Shown piece after piece: positions 30,326 to 39,208 of a stretch of DNA of 64,000 nt. The stretch covers positions 433,333-497,332 of the forward strand of contig NZ_NAIA01000001.1 in NCBI RefSeq assembly GCF_002192535.1. The letters are read 5' to 3'. The notes beneath the pieces were generated by a model, which was not told the DNA's origin, ran no database searches, and saw nothing but the letters and a program-made list of their open reading frames with translations. Every line of letters starts with the position of its first letter. Position 1 is the stretch's first letter. The stretch comes from Polynucleobacter hirudinilacicola (GTDB lineage Bacteria; Pseudomonadota; Gammaproteobacteria; Burkholderiales; Burkholderiaceae). A program made the position numbers and the translations under genes.

Positions 30326-31648
30326 ATGTCTGCACAAATTAAAGTCAAGCGCCTCAATAGCCAAGATGCGGGTTTCAAAGAAACTCTCCTCTCTAGCCTT
30401 TCCTTGCCCATGGCTGACGATGAGGCCATTGAGGCCGCTGTCGCCAAGATTCTTTTGGCAGTTAAGGAGAATGGCGATTCAGCAGTTTTAGATTTCACGA
30501 AACAATTTGATCGTTTAAATGTCACCAGCGTTTCTGAATTAGAAATCCCGAAAAAAGATTTAGAGCAAGCTTACAAGTCTTTATCTGCAGAGCAAAAAAA
30601 TGCTTTAGATGTTGCCGCACAAAGAGTGCGCGCATATCACGAAAAGCAAAAGATAGAAGCCGGTTGCCATTCCTGGGAATATGAAGAAGCAGATGGCACA
30701 CGCTTAGGTCAAAAAGTAACACCATTAGATCGTGTCGGAATTTATGTTCCCGGTGGCAAAGCTGCTTACCCATCTTCTGTACTCATGAATGCCATCCCTG
30801 CAAAAGTAGCTGGTGTTGAGCAAGTCATCATGGTTGTGCCAACGCCTGATGGTGCTCGTAATCCATTGGTATTAGCTGCCGCCTACTTAGCCGGCGTTGA
30901 TCGTGTTTTTACTATTGGCGGAGCACAAGCTGTTGGCGCTTTGGCTTATGGAACGAAGACTATTCCATCGGTAGATAAGATTGTTGGTCCGGGTAATGCT
31001 TATGTTGCGGCTGCTAAGCGTAGGGTATTTGGAATTGTCGGCATCGATATGATTGCTGGCCCCTCGGAAATTCTAGTGCTTTGCGATGGCTCAAGCAATC
31101 CCGATTGGATTGCGATGGATCTGTTTTCTCAGGCGGAGCATGATGAGCAGGCCCAATCGATTTTGCTTTGTCCTGATGCTGCATTTATCGAGCAAGTACA
31201 AGCCAGTATTAATAAGCTGCTACCAGAGATGCCAAGAGCTAAAGTCATTGAAGCATCGTTAACGAATCGTGCCTTATTGATTCAGGTAAAAGATATGAGC
31301 GAAGCTTGCGAGATTGCTAATGCGATCGCTGCAGAGCACTTAGAAATTTGTGCAGCAGATCCACGTAAGTGGGCAGAAAAGATTCGTCATGCTGGGGCGA
31401 TCTTTATGGGCAATTACACCAGTGAGTCTCTTGGAGATTACTGTGCTGGACCAAATCACGTCCTGCCAACTGCACGCACAGCACGTTTCTCATCACCGTT
31501 GGGTGTGTATGATTTTATTAAGCGCTCCAGCATGATTGAAGTAAGCGAAGCTGGTGCTCAGACCTTGGGTTCAGTTGCTAGCACTCTGGCTCATGGCGAG
31601 GGCTTGCAAGCCCATGCACGTGCCGCTGAGATGCGGCTTAAAAAGTAA
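30326..31648 (+). CDS. hisD: Histidinol dehydrogenase
   Basis: Zinc- and NAD-dependent enzyme converting L-histidinol to L-histidine in two oxidations. Visible signatures are [19 protein letters not shown], then [13 protein letters not shown], then [12 protein letters not shown] and the zinc-binding [14 protein letters not shown]. The length of 440 residues is usual. Start at an ATG without an obvious ribosome binding site, 21 bases after hisG. It converges with the inverted hisC gene. Confidence 0.97.
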   Translation: MSAQIKVKRLNSQDAGFKETLLSSLSLPMADDEAIEAAVAKILLAVKENGDSAVLDFTKQFDRLNVTSVSELEIPKKDLEQAYKSLSAEQKNALDVAAQRVRAYHEKQKIEAGCHSWEYEEADGTRLGQKVTPLDRVGIYVPGGKAAYPSSVLMNAIPAKVAGVEQVIMVVPTPDGARNPLVLAAAYLAGVDRVFTIGGAQAVGALAYGTKTIPSVDKIVGPGNAYVAAAKRRVFGIVGIDMIAGPSEILVLCDGSSNPDWIAMDLFSQAEHDEQAQSILLCPDAAFIEQVQASINKLLPEMPRAKVIEASLTNRALLIQVKDMSEACEIANAIAAEHLEICAADPRKWAEKIRHAGAIFMGNYTSESLGDYCAGPNHVLPTARTARFSSPLGVYDFIKRSSMIEVSEAGAQTLGSVASTLAHGEGLQAHARAAEMRLKK

Positions 31649-31661
31649 CTCGAAAATCAAT

Positions 31662-31679
31662 TCGCTTTAAATTAAGCGA
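31662..31679. terminator. Weak hairpin between convergent hisD and hisC
   Basis: TCGCTT and AAGCGA form a six-pair stem with a six-base loop, straddling the hisC stop codon 14 bases after the hisD stop. A T-rich stretch follows on the plus strand after five bases. It may act as a weak terminator for hisD transcripts; evidence is limited. Confidence 0.35.
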
Positions 31680-32739
31680 GGATTTCTTTTAAAGCGACGA
31701 CGAGTTCGCCGCTTTGTTCATCTGTACCAATCGTAATGCGTAAGAAATTTTCTATCCGTGGCAATTTAAAGTGGCGCACGATGATGCCGCGATCTCGCAA
31801 AGCTTGGTAGAGCTTTTCCCCGGCATGCTGTGGGTGGCGAGTGAAGATAAAGTTTGCAGTTGACGGAAGTGTTTCAAAGCCTAGGGCTTTTAAATCGCTG
31901 AGTAATTTACTGCGAGTTTGCATGACTTTTGCAGAGGTCTTTTCAAGATGCGCTTGATCTTCGATTGCAGCGATGGCGCCTGCCTGTGCAAGACGACCGA
32001 GAGGGTAGGAATTAAAACTATTCTTTACCCGCTCTAAGCCTTCAATCAAGGCTGGGTGACCCACTGCGAAACCAACACGCAAGCCAGCAAGCGCTCTTGA
32101 TTTTGAGAGCGTGTGTACTACGAGAAGGTTATCTGGACAGGAGGCACCACGCAATAAGGGAATACAAGACTCCGTGCCGTAATCAACATAGGCTTCATCA
32201 ATGACCACCACTGAATCTTTATTTTGAGAAAGTAAAGATTCGATTTCAGAGCGTGCTATGGATCTGCCAGTGGGCGCATTTGGATTCGGGAAAATAATTC
32301 CACCGTTGGCAACTTTGTAGTCCGCTAAATTGATATCAAAGTCTTTTCCAAGTGGCACCATCTTGTAGTCAATTCCAAATAGTTTGCAGTAGACCGGATA
32401 GAAGCTATAGGTGATATCCGGAAAGTGAACTGGTTTGCTGTGTTTGAGTAGACCGGCAAAAACATGGGCTAGAACTTCATCTGAACCATTTCCCAAAAAC
32501 ACTTGATTGGCGTTTAGACCATGCAATTTTGCAATAGCTTGTTTCAGTGCGGCGCCTTCTGGATCGGGGTAAAGGCGTAAATCTTCGTTGTTTTGGTCAT
32601 CAATTGCAGCCAGAGCTTTGGGCGAGGGTCCATAAGGGCTTTCGTTGGTATTGAGCTTTACCAGCCGCTGCATTTGCGGCTGCTCCCCAGGGACATAAGG
32701 GGTTAAGGTTTGAACAACAGGGCTCCAAAAACGGCTCAT
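31672..32739 (-). CDS. hisC: Histidinol-phosphate aminotransferase
   Basis: PLP aminotransferase making histidinol phosphate from imidazole acetol phosphate. Family markers are [15 protein letters not shown], the [12 protein letters not shown] region, the PNPNAPTGR loop, and the PLP lysine in [16 protein letters not shown]. The 355-residue length is normal. The gene is on the minus strand although every other his gene here is on the plus strand, so it cannot belong to the same transcript. It is divergent from hisB with 116 bases between them. Whether this is the only hisC copy cannot be told from the window. Confidence 0.95.
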   Translation of the reverse strand: MSRFWSPVVQTLTPYVPGEQPQMQRLVKLNTNESPYGPSPKALAAIDDQNNEDLRLYPDPEGAALKQAIAKLHGLNANQVFLGNGSDEVLAHVFAGLLKHSKPVHFPDITYSFYPVYCKLFGIDYKMVPLGKDFDINLADYKVANGGIIFPNPNAPTGRSIARSEIESLLSQNKDSVVVIDEAYVDYGTESCIPLLRGASCPDNLLVVHTLSKSRALAGLRVGFAVGHPALIEGLERVKNSFNSYPLGRLAQAGAIAAIEDQAHLEKTSAKVMQTRSKLLSDLKALGFETLPSTANFIFTRHPQHAGEKLYQALRDRGIIVRHFKLPRIENFLRITIGTDEQSGELVVALKEILA

Positions 32740-32855
32740 TAGGGTACTCGGCTCAAAAATCAGAAAGAAAGTGAAGCAATATCTGCATTTATAAATGTTC
32801 TAGGAATGATATTATGAGGCTTCAATCAACACTTCGCCTCGCGGCGCAATGAAGC

Positions 32856-33443
32856 ATGCGGCAAGCCGACGTTACCCGAAACACTTCGGAAACCAAAATT
32901 CAAATTTCCATCAATTTAGATGGTACTGGTAAGGCTGAGCTGGCCTCCGGTGTCCCTTTTCTGGATCATATGCTCGATCAGATCGCCCGTCACGGCATGA
33001 TTGATCTCAAAGTAGTTGCCAATGGCGATACCCATATTGATGATCACCACACTGTTGAAGATGTGGGAATTACCTTGGGCCAGGCTTTTGCTAAGGCAGT
33101 TGGCGATAAAGCGGGCATTACCCGTTATGGCCACTCCTATGTTCCTTTAGATGAAACCCTCTCTCGTGTTGTGATCGATTTTTCTGGTCGTCCAGGCTTG
33201 GAGTTCAATGTACCGTTTACTCGCGCTCGAGTTGGCGACTTTGATGTTGATCTCAGTATTGAGTTCTTCCGTGGTTTTGTGAATCACGCCGGAGTAACTT
33301 TGCATATCGATAATTTACGCGGTATTAACGCTCACCATCAGATTGAAACCGTGTTCAAGGCTTTTGGCCGCGCTTTACGTATGGCTTTGGCTATTGACCC
33401 ACGGGCATCTGGCACCGTTCCTTCAACTAAAGGCAGTCTCTAA
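32856..33443 (+). CDS. hisB: Imidazoleglycerol-phosphate dehydratase
   Basis: Manganese-dependent dehydratase acting on imidazole glycerol phosphate. This is the monofunctional form (195 residues), without the phosphatase domain fused to it in enterobacteria. The paired metal-binding HHTVED and NAHHQIE motifs and [13 protein letters not shown] are visible. Because hisC is inverted, hisB starts a new run hisB-H-A-F and needs its own promoter within the 116-base divergent gap; I could not assign one with confidence. Confidence 0.97.
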   Translation: MRQADVTRNTSETKIQISINLDGTGKAELASGVPFLDHMLDQIARHGMIDLKVVANGDTHIDDHHTVEDVGITLGQAFAKAVGDKAGITRYGHSYVPLDETLSRVVIDFSGRPGLEFNVPFTRARVGDFDVDLSIEFFRGFVNHAGVTLHIDNLRGINAHHQIETVFKAFGRALRMALAIDPRASGTVPSTKGSL

Positions 33444-33492
33444 TTTAGACACCCATAGTTGCCCTGTAGAAAACAGCGAAAGATAAGCTAAA

Positions 33493-34155
33493 TTGGCGCA
33501 AACTATTGCGATCGTTGATTATGGAATGGGCAATCTCCGTTCCGTATATCAAGCATTTCATCATGTAGCGCCCGATGACAATGTGTTGATTGCGCACAAG
33601 CCCGAAGAAATTCTCTCTGCAAATCGTGTTGTCTTGCCTGGTCAAGGTGCAATGCCCGATTGCATGAAGCATCTTGAGGAGTCGGGTTTATTACAGGCTC
33701 TGATAGAAGCATCGAAAAACAAGCCCCTACTTGGAGTGTGTGTAGGTGAGCAGATGCTATTTGATCGTAGCGCTGAAGTGCGAGCAGCGGAAAAAGGTCA
33801 ATGGACCCCGTGTTTAGGTTTAATTCCCGGTGAAGTGCGCCGTTTTGAGTTAGCAGGTAAGAAACAGGCTGATGGCTCAGCATATAAAGTCCCGCATATG
33901 GGGTGGAACCAGGTCCGCCAAGACTCTAAACACCCCTTATGGAGCGGTATTCCTGACTTAAGCAGCTTTTATTTTGTCCACAGCTACTATGTTGTGCCGC
34001 AGCGCAAAGAAGATATTGCAGGCTCTACAGAGTACGGGGATTGGTTTACTTCTGCCGTGGCGCGAGATAATATTTTCGCTACACAATTTCATCCAGAAAA
34101 AAGTGCAGAATACGGATTAAAGCTTTATCAAAATTTTGTTTCTTGGCAACCTTAA
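33493..34155 (+). CDS. hisH: Imidazole glycerol phosphate synthase, glutaminase subunit
   Basis: Glutamine amidotransferase subunit that supplies ammonia to HisF. The TTG at 33493 is the only start giving the proper N-terminus [17 protein letters not shown]; the next ATG would cut into the fold. The nucleophile is the cysteine of GVCVGEQML, and the catalytic His-Glu pair is in TQFHPEKS. Length 220 residues. Located between hisB and hisA in the usual order. Confidence 0.95.
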   Translation: MAQTIAIVDYGMGNLRSVYQAFHHVAPDDNVLIAHKPEEILSANRVVLPGQGAMPDCMKHLEESGLLQALIEASKNKPLLGVCVGEQMLFDRSAEVRAAEKGQWTPCLGLIPGEVRRFELAGKKQADGSAYKVPHMGWNQVRQDSKHPLWSGIPDLSSFYFVHSYYVVPQRKEDIAGSTEYGDWFTSAVARDNIFATQFHPEKSAEYGLKLYQNFVSWQP

Positions 34156-34173
34156 TACTTTTAACCTTTAGAT

Positions 34174-34935
34174 ATGCTGCTGATTCCTGCAATTGATCTC
34201 AAAGATGGCCACTGTGTTCGACTTGAACAAGGTGATATGGATAAAGCCACAGTTTTCTCTGAAGATCCTGGCGCGATGGCAGCACACTGGATTAGTAAGG
34301 GTGCGCGTCGCTTGCACCTAGTCGATCTCAATGGTGCATTTGCAGGCAAACTCAAAAATGAATCTGCCATCAAATCGATTCTCAAAGCAGTTGGAGATGA
34401 GATACCTGTTCAATTGGGTGGAGGCATTCGTGATCTTGAAACCATTGAGCGTTTATTAGATGATGGTATTAGCACTGTAATTATTGGCACCGCTGCAGTG
34501 AAGAATCCAGGCTTTGTGCAAGATGCTTGTACTGCATTTCCTGGTCATGTGATGGTTGGCTTGGATGCCCGCGATGGCAAGGTGGCTACAGATGGTTGGA
34601 GCAAGATTACCGGCCACGAAGTAATTGATCTTGCCAAGAAGTTTGAAGACTGGGGTGTTGAAGCCATTATCTATACCGATATTGGGCGTGATGGCATGCT
34701 CAAGGGCGTCAATATTGATGCCACTATTAAGCTGGCGCAGGCTATTCGTATTCCGGTAATTGCTAGCGGTGGCCTCTCGAACAACAAAGATATTGAGGCT
34801 CTCTGTAAAGCGGAGGAAGAGGGTGTGATGGGCGTTATTGCTGGCCGCTCTATCTATGCTGGAGATCTTGATCTTGCAGCAGCTCAAAAGTATGCAGATG
34901 AATTAACTCTGAAGTACATGAAGAAAATTATCTAG
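34174..34935 (+). CDS. hisA: ProFAR isomerase (HisA)
   Basis: 1-(5-phosphoribosyl)-5-[(5-phosphoribosylamino)methylideneamino]imidazole-4-carboxamide isomerase, a TIM barrel. The catalytic aspartates are in [19 protein letters not shown] near residue 8 and [14 protein letters not shown] near residue 170. Phosphate sites are QLGGGIRD and ASGGLSN. Length 253 residues. It overlaps hisF by one base, so the two barrels are made in tight coupling. Confidence 0.97.
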   Translation: MLLIPAIDLKDGHCVRLEQGDMDKATVFSEDPGAMAAHWISKGARRLHLVDLNGAFAGKLKNESAIKSILKAVGDEIPVQLGGGIRDLETIERLLDDGISTVIIGTAAVKNPGFVQDACTAFPGHVMVGLDARDGKVATDGWSKITGHEVIDLAKKFEDWGVEAIIYTDIGRDGMLKGVNIDATIKLAQAIRIPVIASGGLSNNKDIEALCKAEEEGVMGVIAGRSIYAGDLDLAAAQKYADELTLKYMKKII

Positions 34936-35693
34936 TGTTAACAAAACGCATTATTCCTTGTCTTGATGTCACTGCAGGGCGCGTTGTTAAGGGGGTGAAT
35001 TTCGTTGGCTTGCGCGATGCAGGTGATCCTGTCGAAATCGCTAAACGCTATGACACCCAAGGCGCAGACGAGCTTACATTCTTAGATATCACTGCTACAT
35101 CTGATGGCCGCGATCTGATTCTACACATCATTGAAGATGTTGCCTCACAAGTATTTATTCCTCTAACAGTTGGCGGTGGTGTGCGCGCTGTTGCTGATGT
35201 ACGCCGCTTACTCAATGCCGGTGCAGATAAGGTGAGCATGAACTCTTCTGCAGTAGCGAATCCTGATTTAGTTTCTGATGCTGCCGCTTACTACGGCTCA
35301 CAATGCATTGTGGTTGCGATTGATGCCAAGCAAACTACTGCCGGCAATTGGGAGGTATTTACCCATGGTGGTAGAACACCTACCGGTATTGATGTAGTGG
35401 AGTGGGCGAGTGAGGTAACTAAACGTGGCGCGGGCGAAATTTTGCTGACCAGTATGAATCGCGATGGCAGCAAAGATGGCTTTGATTTGGCTTTAACGGC
35501 GGCCGTGAGCGATGCAGTCTCTGTACCAGTAATTGCATCTGGTGGGGTTGGTAATTTGCAGCATTTGGTTGATGGGATTACCAAAGGCCATGCGGATGCC
35601 GTATTAGCGGCTAGTATTTTTCACTATGGTGAGTTCACTGTAGGGCAGGCAAAAGAATATATGGCCGCCCAAGGAATTCCGGTTCGGATTTAG
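34935..35693 (+). CDS. hisF: Imidazole glycerol phosphate synthase, cyclase subunit
   Basis: TIM-barrel cyclase that uses ammonia from HisH to make imidazole glycerol phosphate and AICAR. The GTG start overlaps the hisA stop by one base. The N-terminus [21 protein letters not shown] and the second catalytic aspartate region [17 protein letters not shown] are clear. Length 252 residues. After hisF the plus-strand run is interrupted by the opposing hicBA pair before hisI. Confidence 0.97.
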   Translation: MLTKRIIPCLDVTAGRVVKGVNFVGLRDAGDPVEIAKRYDTQGADELTFLDITATSDGRDLILHIIEDVASQVFIPLTVGGGVRAVADVRRLLNAGADKVSMNSSAVANPDLVSDAAAYYGSQCIVVAIDAKQTTAGNWEVFTHGGRTPTGIDVVEWASEVTKRGAGEILLTSMNRDGSKDGFDLALTAAVSDAVSVPVIASGGVGNLQHLVDGITKGHADAVLAASIFHYGEFTVGQAKEYMAAQGIPVRI

Positions 35694-35702
35694 AAAGAGC
35701 TT

Positions 35703-36095
35703 TTAAGCGCTGATCGCCATATGAGCGATAAAGGCTGAGCGATTTTCTCCAGCCGATTTAGCCTTGGCGTCCAGCCTTGCCAATACTCTTTTTGGTAAAG
35801 AGATATTTACCCTTTCGATATCGTCTGATAGTAAAGCTGGGTCAATCTCAGCAATTGCCCAAATACATCCTTTGAACTCTTTCTTCTTCTGTAGGTTGGT
35901 GATGGAGCTGGGCTTTGGTACATCTTCGCCGGCATCTAACGCTGCCTCAATCCAAAGTTCAATAGCTTCTTTGGTATTTTCAATTGCCTCATCAACTCCG
36001 CTATCAGCGGCTGAGAAGCAGCCAGGTAAATCGGGAACGACCACGCTCCACGCTAACTTATCTCCACCCGGTTCAATCGCAATTGGATATTTCAT
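35703..36095 (-). CDS. hicB: HicB-family antitoxin
   Basis: Antitoxin of a HicAB module. The N-terminal part (about residues 1-60) is the degraded RNase H-like HicB fold with PDLPGCFSAADSGVDEAIENT. The C-terminal part (about 92-128) looks like a ribbon-helix-helix DNA-binding domain (RVNISLPKRVLARLDAKAK, then GENRSAFIAHMA), expected to bind the hicA promoter. Length 130 residues. It follows hicA with a 10-base gap and ends nine bases from the hisF stop, in opposite direction. Confidence 0.92.
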   Translation of the reverse strand: MKYPIAIEPGGDKLAWSVVVPDLPGCFSAADSGVDEAIENTKEAIELWIEAALDAGEDVPKPSSITNLQKKKEFKGCIWAIAEIDPALLSDDIERVNISLPKRVLARLDAKAKSAGENRSAFIAHMAISA

Positions 36096-36105
36096 GATGA
36101 TTCCT

Positions 36106-36288
36106 CTATTTCATTCCTGCTTGTTTTAGTAGCTTTTGAACCAAACCAATTCCTAAATCCTTTTTGGGGTGAGGAATGGTGATGTGCCCACCTTTATAGG
36201 GGTGATTAAAAACATGATGAGAGCCTTTTGAGCCCCGCAATACCCATCCATCTTTTTCTAATACCTTAATGAGTTCTTTGCTATTCAT
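36106..36288 (-). CDS. hicA: HicA-family mRNA interferase toxin
   Basis: Small toxin with a double-stranded RNA-binding fold that cleaves mRNA until bound by HicB. The ATG at 36288 gives 60 residues, beginning MNSKELIKVLEKDGW, the usual start. The catalytic histidine is His24 in GSKGSHHVF, and the typical end ITIPHPKKDLGIGLVQKLL is present. A GTG two codons upstream is an alternative. TATAAT lies six bases before the ATG. The pair sits inside the histidine cluster between hisF and hisI and is intact by eye. Confidence 0.93.
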   Translation of the reverse strand: MNSKELIKVLEKDGWVLRGSKGSHHVFNHPYKGGHITIPHPKKDLGIGLVQKLLKQAGMK

Positions 36289-36294
36289 TCCCAC

Positions 36295-36320
36295 ATTATA
36301 AATTTATACACATCATACAC
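36295..36320 (-). promoter_or_regulatory. hicA promoter with overlapping palindromic operator candidate
   Basis: On the minus strand TATAAT (36300-36295) is placed six bases ahead of the hicA ATG. It overlaps a 12-base perfect palindrome, TATAAATTTATA (36297-36308). Just upstream the hexamer ATACAC (plus-strand reading) occurs twice, at 36306-36311 and 36315-36320. Such repeats overlapping a -10 box suit binding by the HicB ribbon-helix-helix domain. Assignment is by position only. Confidence 0.45.
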
Positions 36321-36421
36321 ACAAATATAAAAGGTGTCTATGAGGCTGGGCAGGTCATTACAGCAAGCTCTAATAAGTGCTTATTTGGTTTGGCCTTAAC
36401 AATTCTGTCAAAATTGGGCAA

Positions 36422-36817
36422 ATGTCAGATATGAATAAAAACCCTCAAGACCAAAGCCTATTAGATGCCGTGACTTGGAATGATCAGGGTCTTGTACCTG
36501 TGATTGCTCAGGAAGTAAGTAGTGGCGATATATTGATGATGGCTTGGATGAATCGCGAAGCTCTTTTAGAAACCATGCGTTTGGGTGAGGCTGTCTACTG
36601 GACTCGTTCAAGACAAAAACTTTGGCATAAGGGCGAAGAGTCTGGCCACACTCAAAAAGTGAAAGAAATTAGACTTGATTGTGATGGCGATACTATTTTG
36701 CTGATGGTTGAGCAAAAAGATGGCATTGCCTGTCATACAGGTGAACATAGTTGCTTCTTTAAGCAGTGGGATTCAAGCAAGGCCGCTTGGGTTGATCAGT
36801 CAATTTCTAAAAAATAA
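36422..36817 (+). CDS. hisI: Phosphoribosyl-AMP cyclohydrolase
   Basis: Zinc enzyme opening the adenine ring of PR-AMP, third step of histidine synthesis. The family block [19 protein letters not shown] and the zinc-ligand cysteines in [11 protein letters not shown] and [11 protein letters not shown] are present. The ATG at 36422 gives 131 residues; an ATG three codons later is equally possible. It is separate from HisE, unlike the fused enterobacterial enzyme. The hicAB insertion leaves about 130 bases between hicA and hisI, so hisI probably has its own promoter or depends on read-through. Confidence 0.95.
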   Translation: MSDMNKNPQDQSLLDAVTWNDQGLVPVIAQEVSSGDILMMAWMNREALLETMRLGEAVYWTRSRQKLWHKGEESGHTQKVKEIRLDCDGDTILLMVEQKDGIACHTGEHSCFFKQWDSSKAAWVDQSISKK

Positions 36818-36845
36818 ACAAGCTAAAAAGCTTAGCTAAAAGACA

Positions 36846-36851
36846 TAAAAT
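36846..36851 (+). promoter_or_regulatory. Possible -10 box of hisE, six bases before its ATG
   Basis: TAAAAT stands exactly six bases ahead of the hisE ATG, and no ribosome binding site is seen. Used as a -10 element it would yield a leaderless mRNA. No -35 consensus is evident, so read-through from hisI remains the simpler explanation. Confidence 0.3.
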
Positions 36852-36857
36852 AATCGA

Positions 36858-37259
36858 ATGACTAGTTCTACGAATAAACCTTCTAATTTGGATTCTGCAT
36901 TCGCGCATTTAGCCGATGTCGTGGATCAACGTCGTGATGCTTTTAAGGCAGGACAAGCCGATCCCAAGACTTCTTATACCGCTTTGCTCTTTTCAAAGGG
37001 TGATGATGGAATTTTGAAGAAGATTGGTGAAGAAGCAACCGAGGCAGTCATGGCTGCTAAAGATGCTCGTAGTGCGAACTTGGCTCCAGAGCAGCAAAAA
37101 TTGCTGGTAGCTGAAATGGCAGACCTTTGGTTCCACTGCTTGATTGCCTTGTCACAATTTAACTTGCGCCCTGAAGATGTGATTGCTGAGCTAGATCGCC
37201 GCTTGGGCACCTCTGGAATCGAAGAAAAGGCAGCCAGAAAAGCCGCTGGTAAGGAATAA
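36858..37259 (+). CDS. hisE: Phosphoribosyl-ATP diphosphatase
   Basis: Hydrolyses PR-ATP to PR-AMP, second step of histidine synthesis, by an all-alpha NTP pyrophosphatase fold. The metal-binding motif is [16 protein letters not shown], followed by [13 protein letters not shown]. The 133 residues include an alanine- and lysine-rich C-terminal tail. The ATG lacks a ribosome binding site. It is the last his gene here, six bases before the HIT gene. Confidence 0.95.
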   Translation: MTSSTNKPSNLDSAFAHLADVVDQRRDAFKAGQADPKTSYTALLFSKGDDGILKKIGEEATEAVMAAKDARSANLAPEQQKLLVAEMADLWFHCLIALSQFNLRPEDVIAELDRRLGTSGIEEKAARKAAGKE

Positions 37260-37265
37260 ATACCC

Positions 37266-37622
37266 ATGTCGCATGATCCAAATTGCCTGTTTTGCAAGAT
37301 TTCACAAGGTTTGATCCCATCTCAGAAGGTCTACGAGGATGAGGAAATCTACGCTTTTAAAGATATCAATCCAGCGGCACCAGTGCATTTTTTGGTGATT
37401 CCTAAGAAACATATACCCATGTTGGAGTCAGCAGAAAGCATTGATGCCCCATTGCTGGGTAGAATGATGGAATTAGCGCCGCGTCTTGCTAAAGAGCAAG
37501 GCTGTCGTCCCGGCAAGGATGGCGGCTTTCGTTTGATGGTGAATAATGGTGCAGATGGAGGGCAGGAGGTTTATCACTTGCATTTGCATGTGATGGGCGG
37601 TCCGCGCCCCTGGAAAAAATAA
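37266..37622 (+). CDS. HIT-family (HINT-like) nucleotide hydrolase
   Basis: Histidine triad protein of the HINT branch, which hydrolyses phosphoramidates of AMP. The N-terminus [19 protein letters not shown] is typical, and the triad is HLHLHV near the C-terminus, followed by GGPRPW. Length 118 residues. A HIT gene after hisE and before tatA is a common betaproteobacterial arrangement. The cellular substrate is not known. Confidence 0.93.
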   Translation: MSHDPNCLFCKISQGLIPSQKVYEDEEIYAFKDINPAAPVHFLVIPKKHIPMLESAESIDAPLLGRMMELAPRLAKEQGCRPGKDGGFRLMVNNGADGGQEVYHLHLHVMGGPRPWKK

Positions 37623-37638
37623 TCCAAGGAGATTCAAA

Positions 37639-37860
37639 ATGGGCTCATTTAGCATTTGGCATTGGTTAATTGTTTTGGTCATCGTGATGTTGGTATTTGG
37701 TACCAAGAAATTACGCAATATCGGCCAAGATTTGGGTGGTGCTGTAAAAGGTTTTAAAGATGGCATGAAGCCAGGCGATGAACCTAAAGAGCAAATCCAG
37801 CAAGCTGCTGCAACAACAGAAAAAACTGTTGATGTGCACGCTAAAGACATCAACAAGTGA
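37639..37860 (+). CDS. tatA: Sec-independent translocase subunit TatA
   Basis: Pore-forming subunit of the twin-arginine translocon for folded proteins. The 73 residues comprise a short membrane helix ([18 protein letters not shown]), the hinge [21 protein letters not shown], and an acidic tail. A strong AAGGAG site precedes the ATG. It opens tatA-B-C. A likely substrate is the Rieske protein PetA encoded at 47289. Confidence 0.96.
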   Translation: MGSFSIWHWLIVLVIVMLVFGTKKLRNIGQDLGGAVKGFKDGMKPGDEPKEQIQQAAATTEKTVDVHAKDINK

Positions 37861-37909
37861 TTCTTGTTAGCGCAATAGAAATCCATGTGGTTTTTAGAAG
37901 ACTGCTTCA

Positions 37910-38386
37910 ATGATTGATCTTGGAGTTTCAAAACTTGCGCTTATTGCAGTAGTTGCTTTAATCGTAGTGGGTCCAGAGCGCCTACCAAAAATTGCTCGTA
38001 TGGCGGGTAATTTATTTGGTCGTGCACAGCGCTACATGGCCGACATTAAATCTGAAGTTAATCGCCAGATGGAAGTAGAGGAATTTAAAAAGTTCCGGGA
38101 AGAGAGTGCTTCCGCCTTCAAAGAAGTTGAGAACAGCATCAACTCCACTGTTCAAGAAGCCAATACCAACCTGAGCGATCAGGCCGATATTTTCGAAACC
38201 AGTTTTGAGAAGCTACCGCTTGATGAGAGAGCGGTGTGGGATAAGACCAAGCGTCAAGGCCGCAATAGCTGGGGTGTTAGACGTACAGCTAGACCGTTAT
38301 GGTTTAAACGCTCTGCCGGTGTGCGCACACGAGTTCAATCGGGCGCTGCCAGAATGAAACGCTTTCATCACAGCGCTATCAAATAA
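37910..38386 (+). CDS. tatB: Sec-independent translocase subunit TatB
   Basis: TatB pairs with TatC to recognise twin-arginine signals. The N-terminal helix starts MIDLGVSKLALIAVVALIVV, followed by the conserved GPERLPKIARMAG and a long amphipathic helix. Length 158 residues; the basic C-terminal part is poorly conserved, as usual. It lies 49 bases after tatA; no ribosome binding site is obvious. Confidence 0.94.
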   Translation: MIDLGVSKLALIAVVALIVVGPERLPKIARMAGNLFGRAQRYMADIKSEVNRQMEVEEFKKFREESASAFKEVENSINSTVQEANTNLSDQADIFETSFEKLPLDERAVWDKTKRQGRNSWGVRRTARPLWFKRSAGVRTRVQSGAARMKRFHHSAIK

Positions 38387-38413
38387 ATAAAACAAGAATA
38401 AAAATACTTTCGC

Positions 38414-39208
38414 ATGTCAGAAAATCATTCCACTGAAGAGTCAGGTTTACAAGAATCTTTTCTCTCGCATTTATTTGAATTACGTGATCGCGTTATCAAA
38501 GCAGCTTTAGCAATTATTGTTGTCTTTGTATGCCTGGTCTATTGGGCGCCCGATATTTTTCATTTGTTTTCACAGCCTTTGCTAGATTCATTACCAGCAG
38601 GCGGCAAGATGATTGTGACGGATGTCACCGGTTCATTCTTTGTTCCGATGAAAGTCACCATGCTAGTGGCATTTCTGATTGCATTACCCGTGGTGATTTA
38701 TCAACTATGGGCTTTTATTGCGCCAGGCTTATATCAACATGAGCGTAAGTTGGTCGTTCCATTGGTGGTGAGTAGCTATAGCTTATTTATCTTTGGTATG
38801 GCCTTTGCCTACTTCTTGGTATTTCCAACCGTGTTTAATTTCATGGCTAGCTATAACGCACCATTGGGCGCTGAGATGTCTACGGATATCGATAAATACC
38901 TGAGCTTCGCCATGAATACTTTTTTAGCTTTCGGTATTACTTTTGAGGTGCCAGTAGTGGTGGTTGTTCTTGTTCGTATGGGCATTGTGCCTTTGGCTAA
39001 GCTCAAAGAAATTCGTCCTTACGTGATTGTGGGTGCCTTTGTGATTTCTGCAGTTGTGACTCCACCCGATGTTCTATCCCAATTGCTCCTGGCGATTCCA
39101 ATGACTTTGCTATATGAGCTGGGCTTATTTATTGCGCGCTTCTATACGCCTAAGCCTGCAGATGATGAGACGGCTAAAGAAGATCAAGCAAGTTCAGCGT
39201 CAGTCTGA
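38414..39208 (+). CDS. tatC: Sec-independent translocase subunit TatC
   Basis: Six-helix membrane core of the Tat system. Conserved features are the N-terminal SFLSHLFELRDRVIKA, containing the signal-binding glutamate region, and the loop YQLWAFIAPGLYQHERK, then FGITFEVPVVV. Length 264 residues. Its last 25 bases overlap the 3' end of the convergent Sel1-repeat gene. Confidence 0.96.
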   Translation: MSENHSTEESGLQESFLSHLFELRDRVIKAALAIIVVFVCLVYWAPDIFHLFSQPLLDSLPAGGKMIVTDVTGSFFVPMKVTMLVAFLIALPVVIYQLWAFIAPGLYQHERKLVVPLVVSSYSLFIFGMAFAYFLVFPTVFNFMASYNAPLGAEMSTDIDKYLSFAMNTFLAFGITFEVPVVVVVLVRMGIVPLAKLKEIRPYVIVGAFVISAVVTPPDVLSQLLLAIPMTLLYELGLFIARFYTPKPADDETAKEDQASSASV

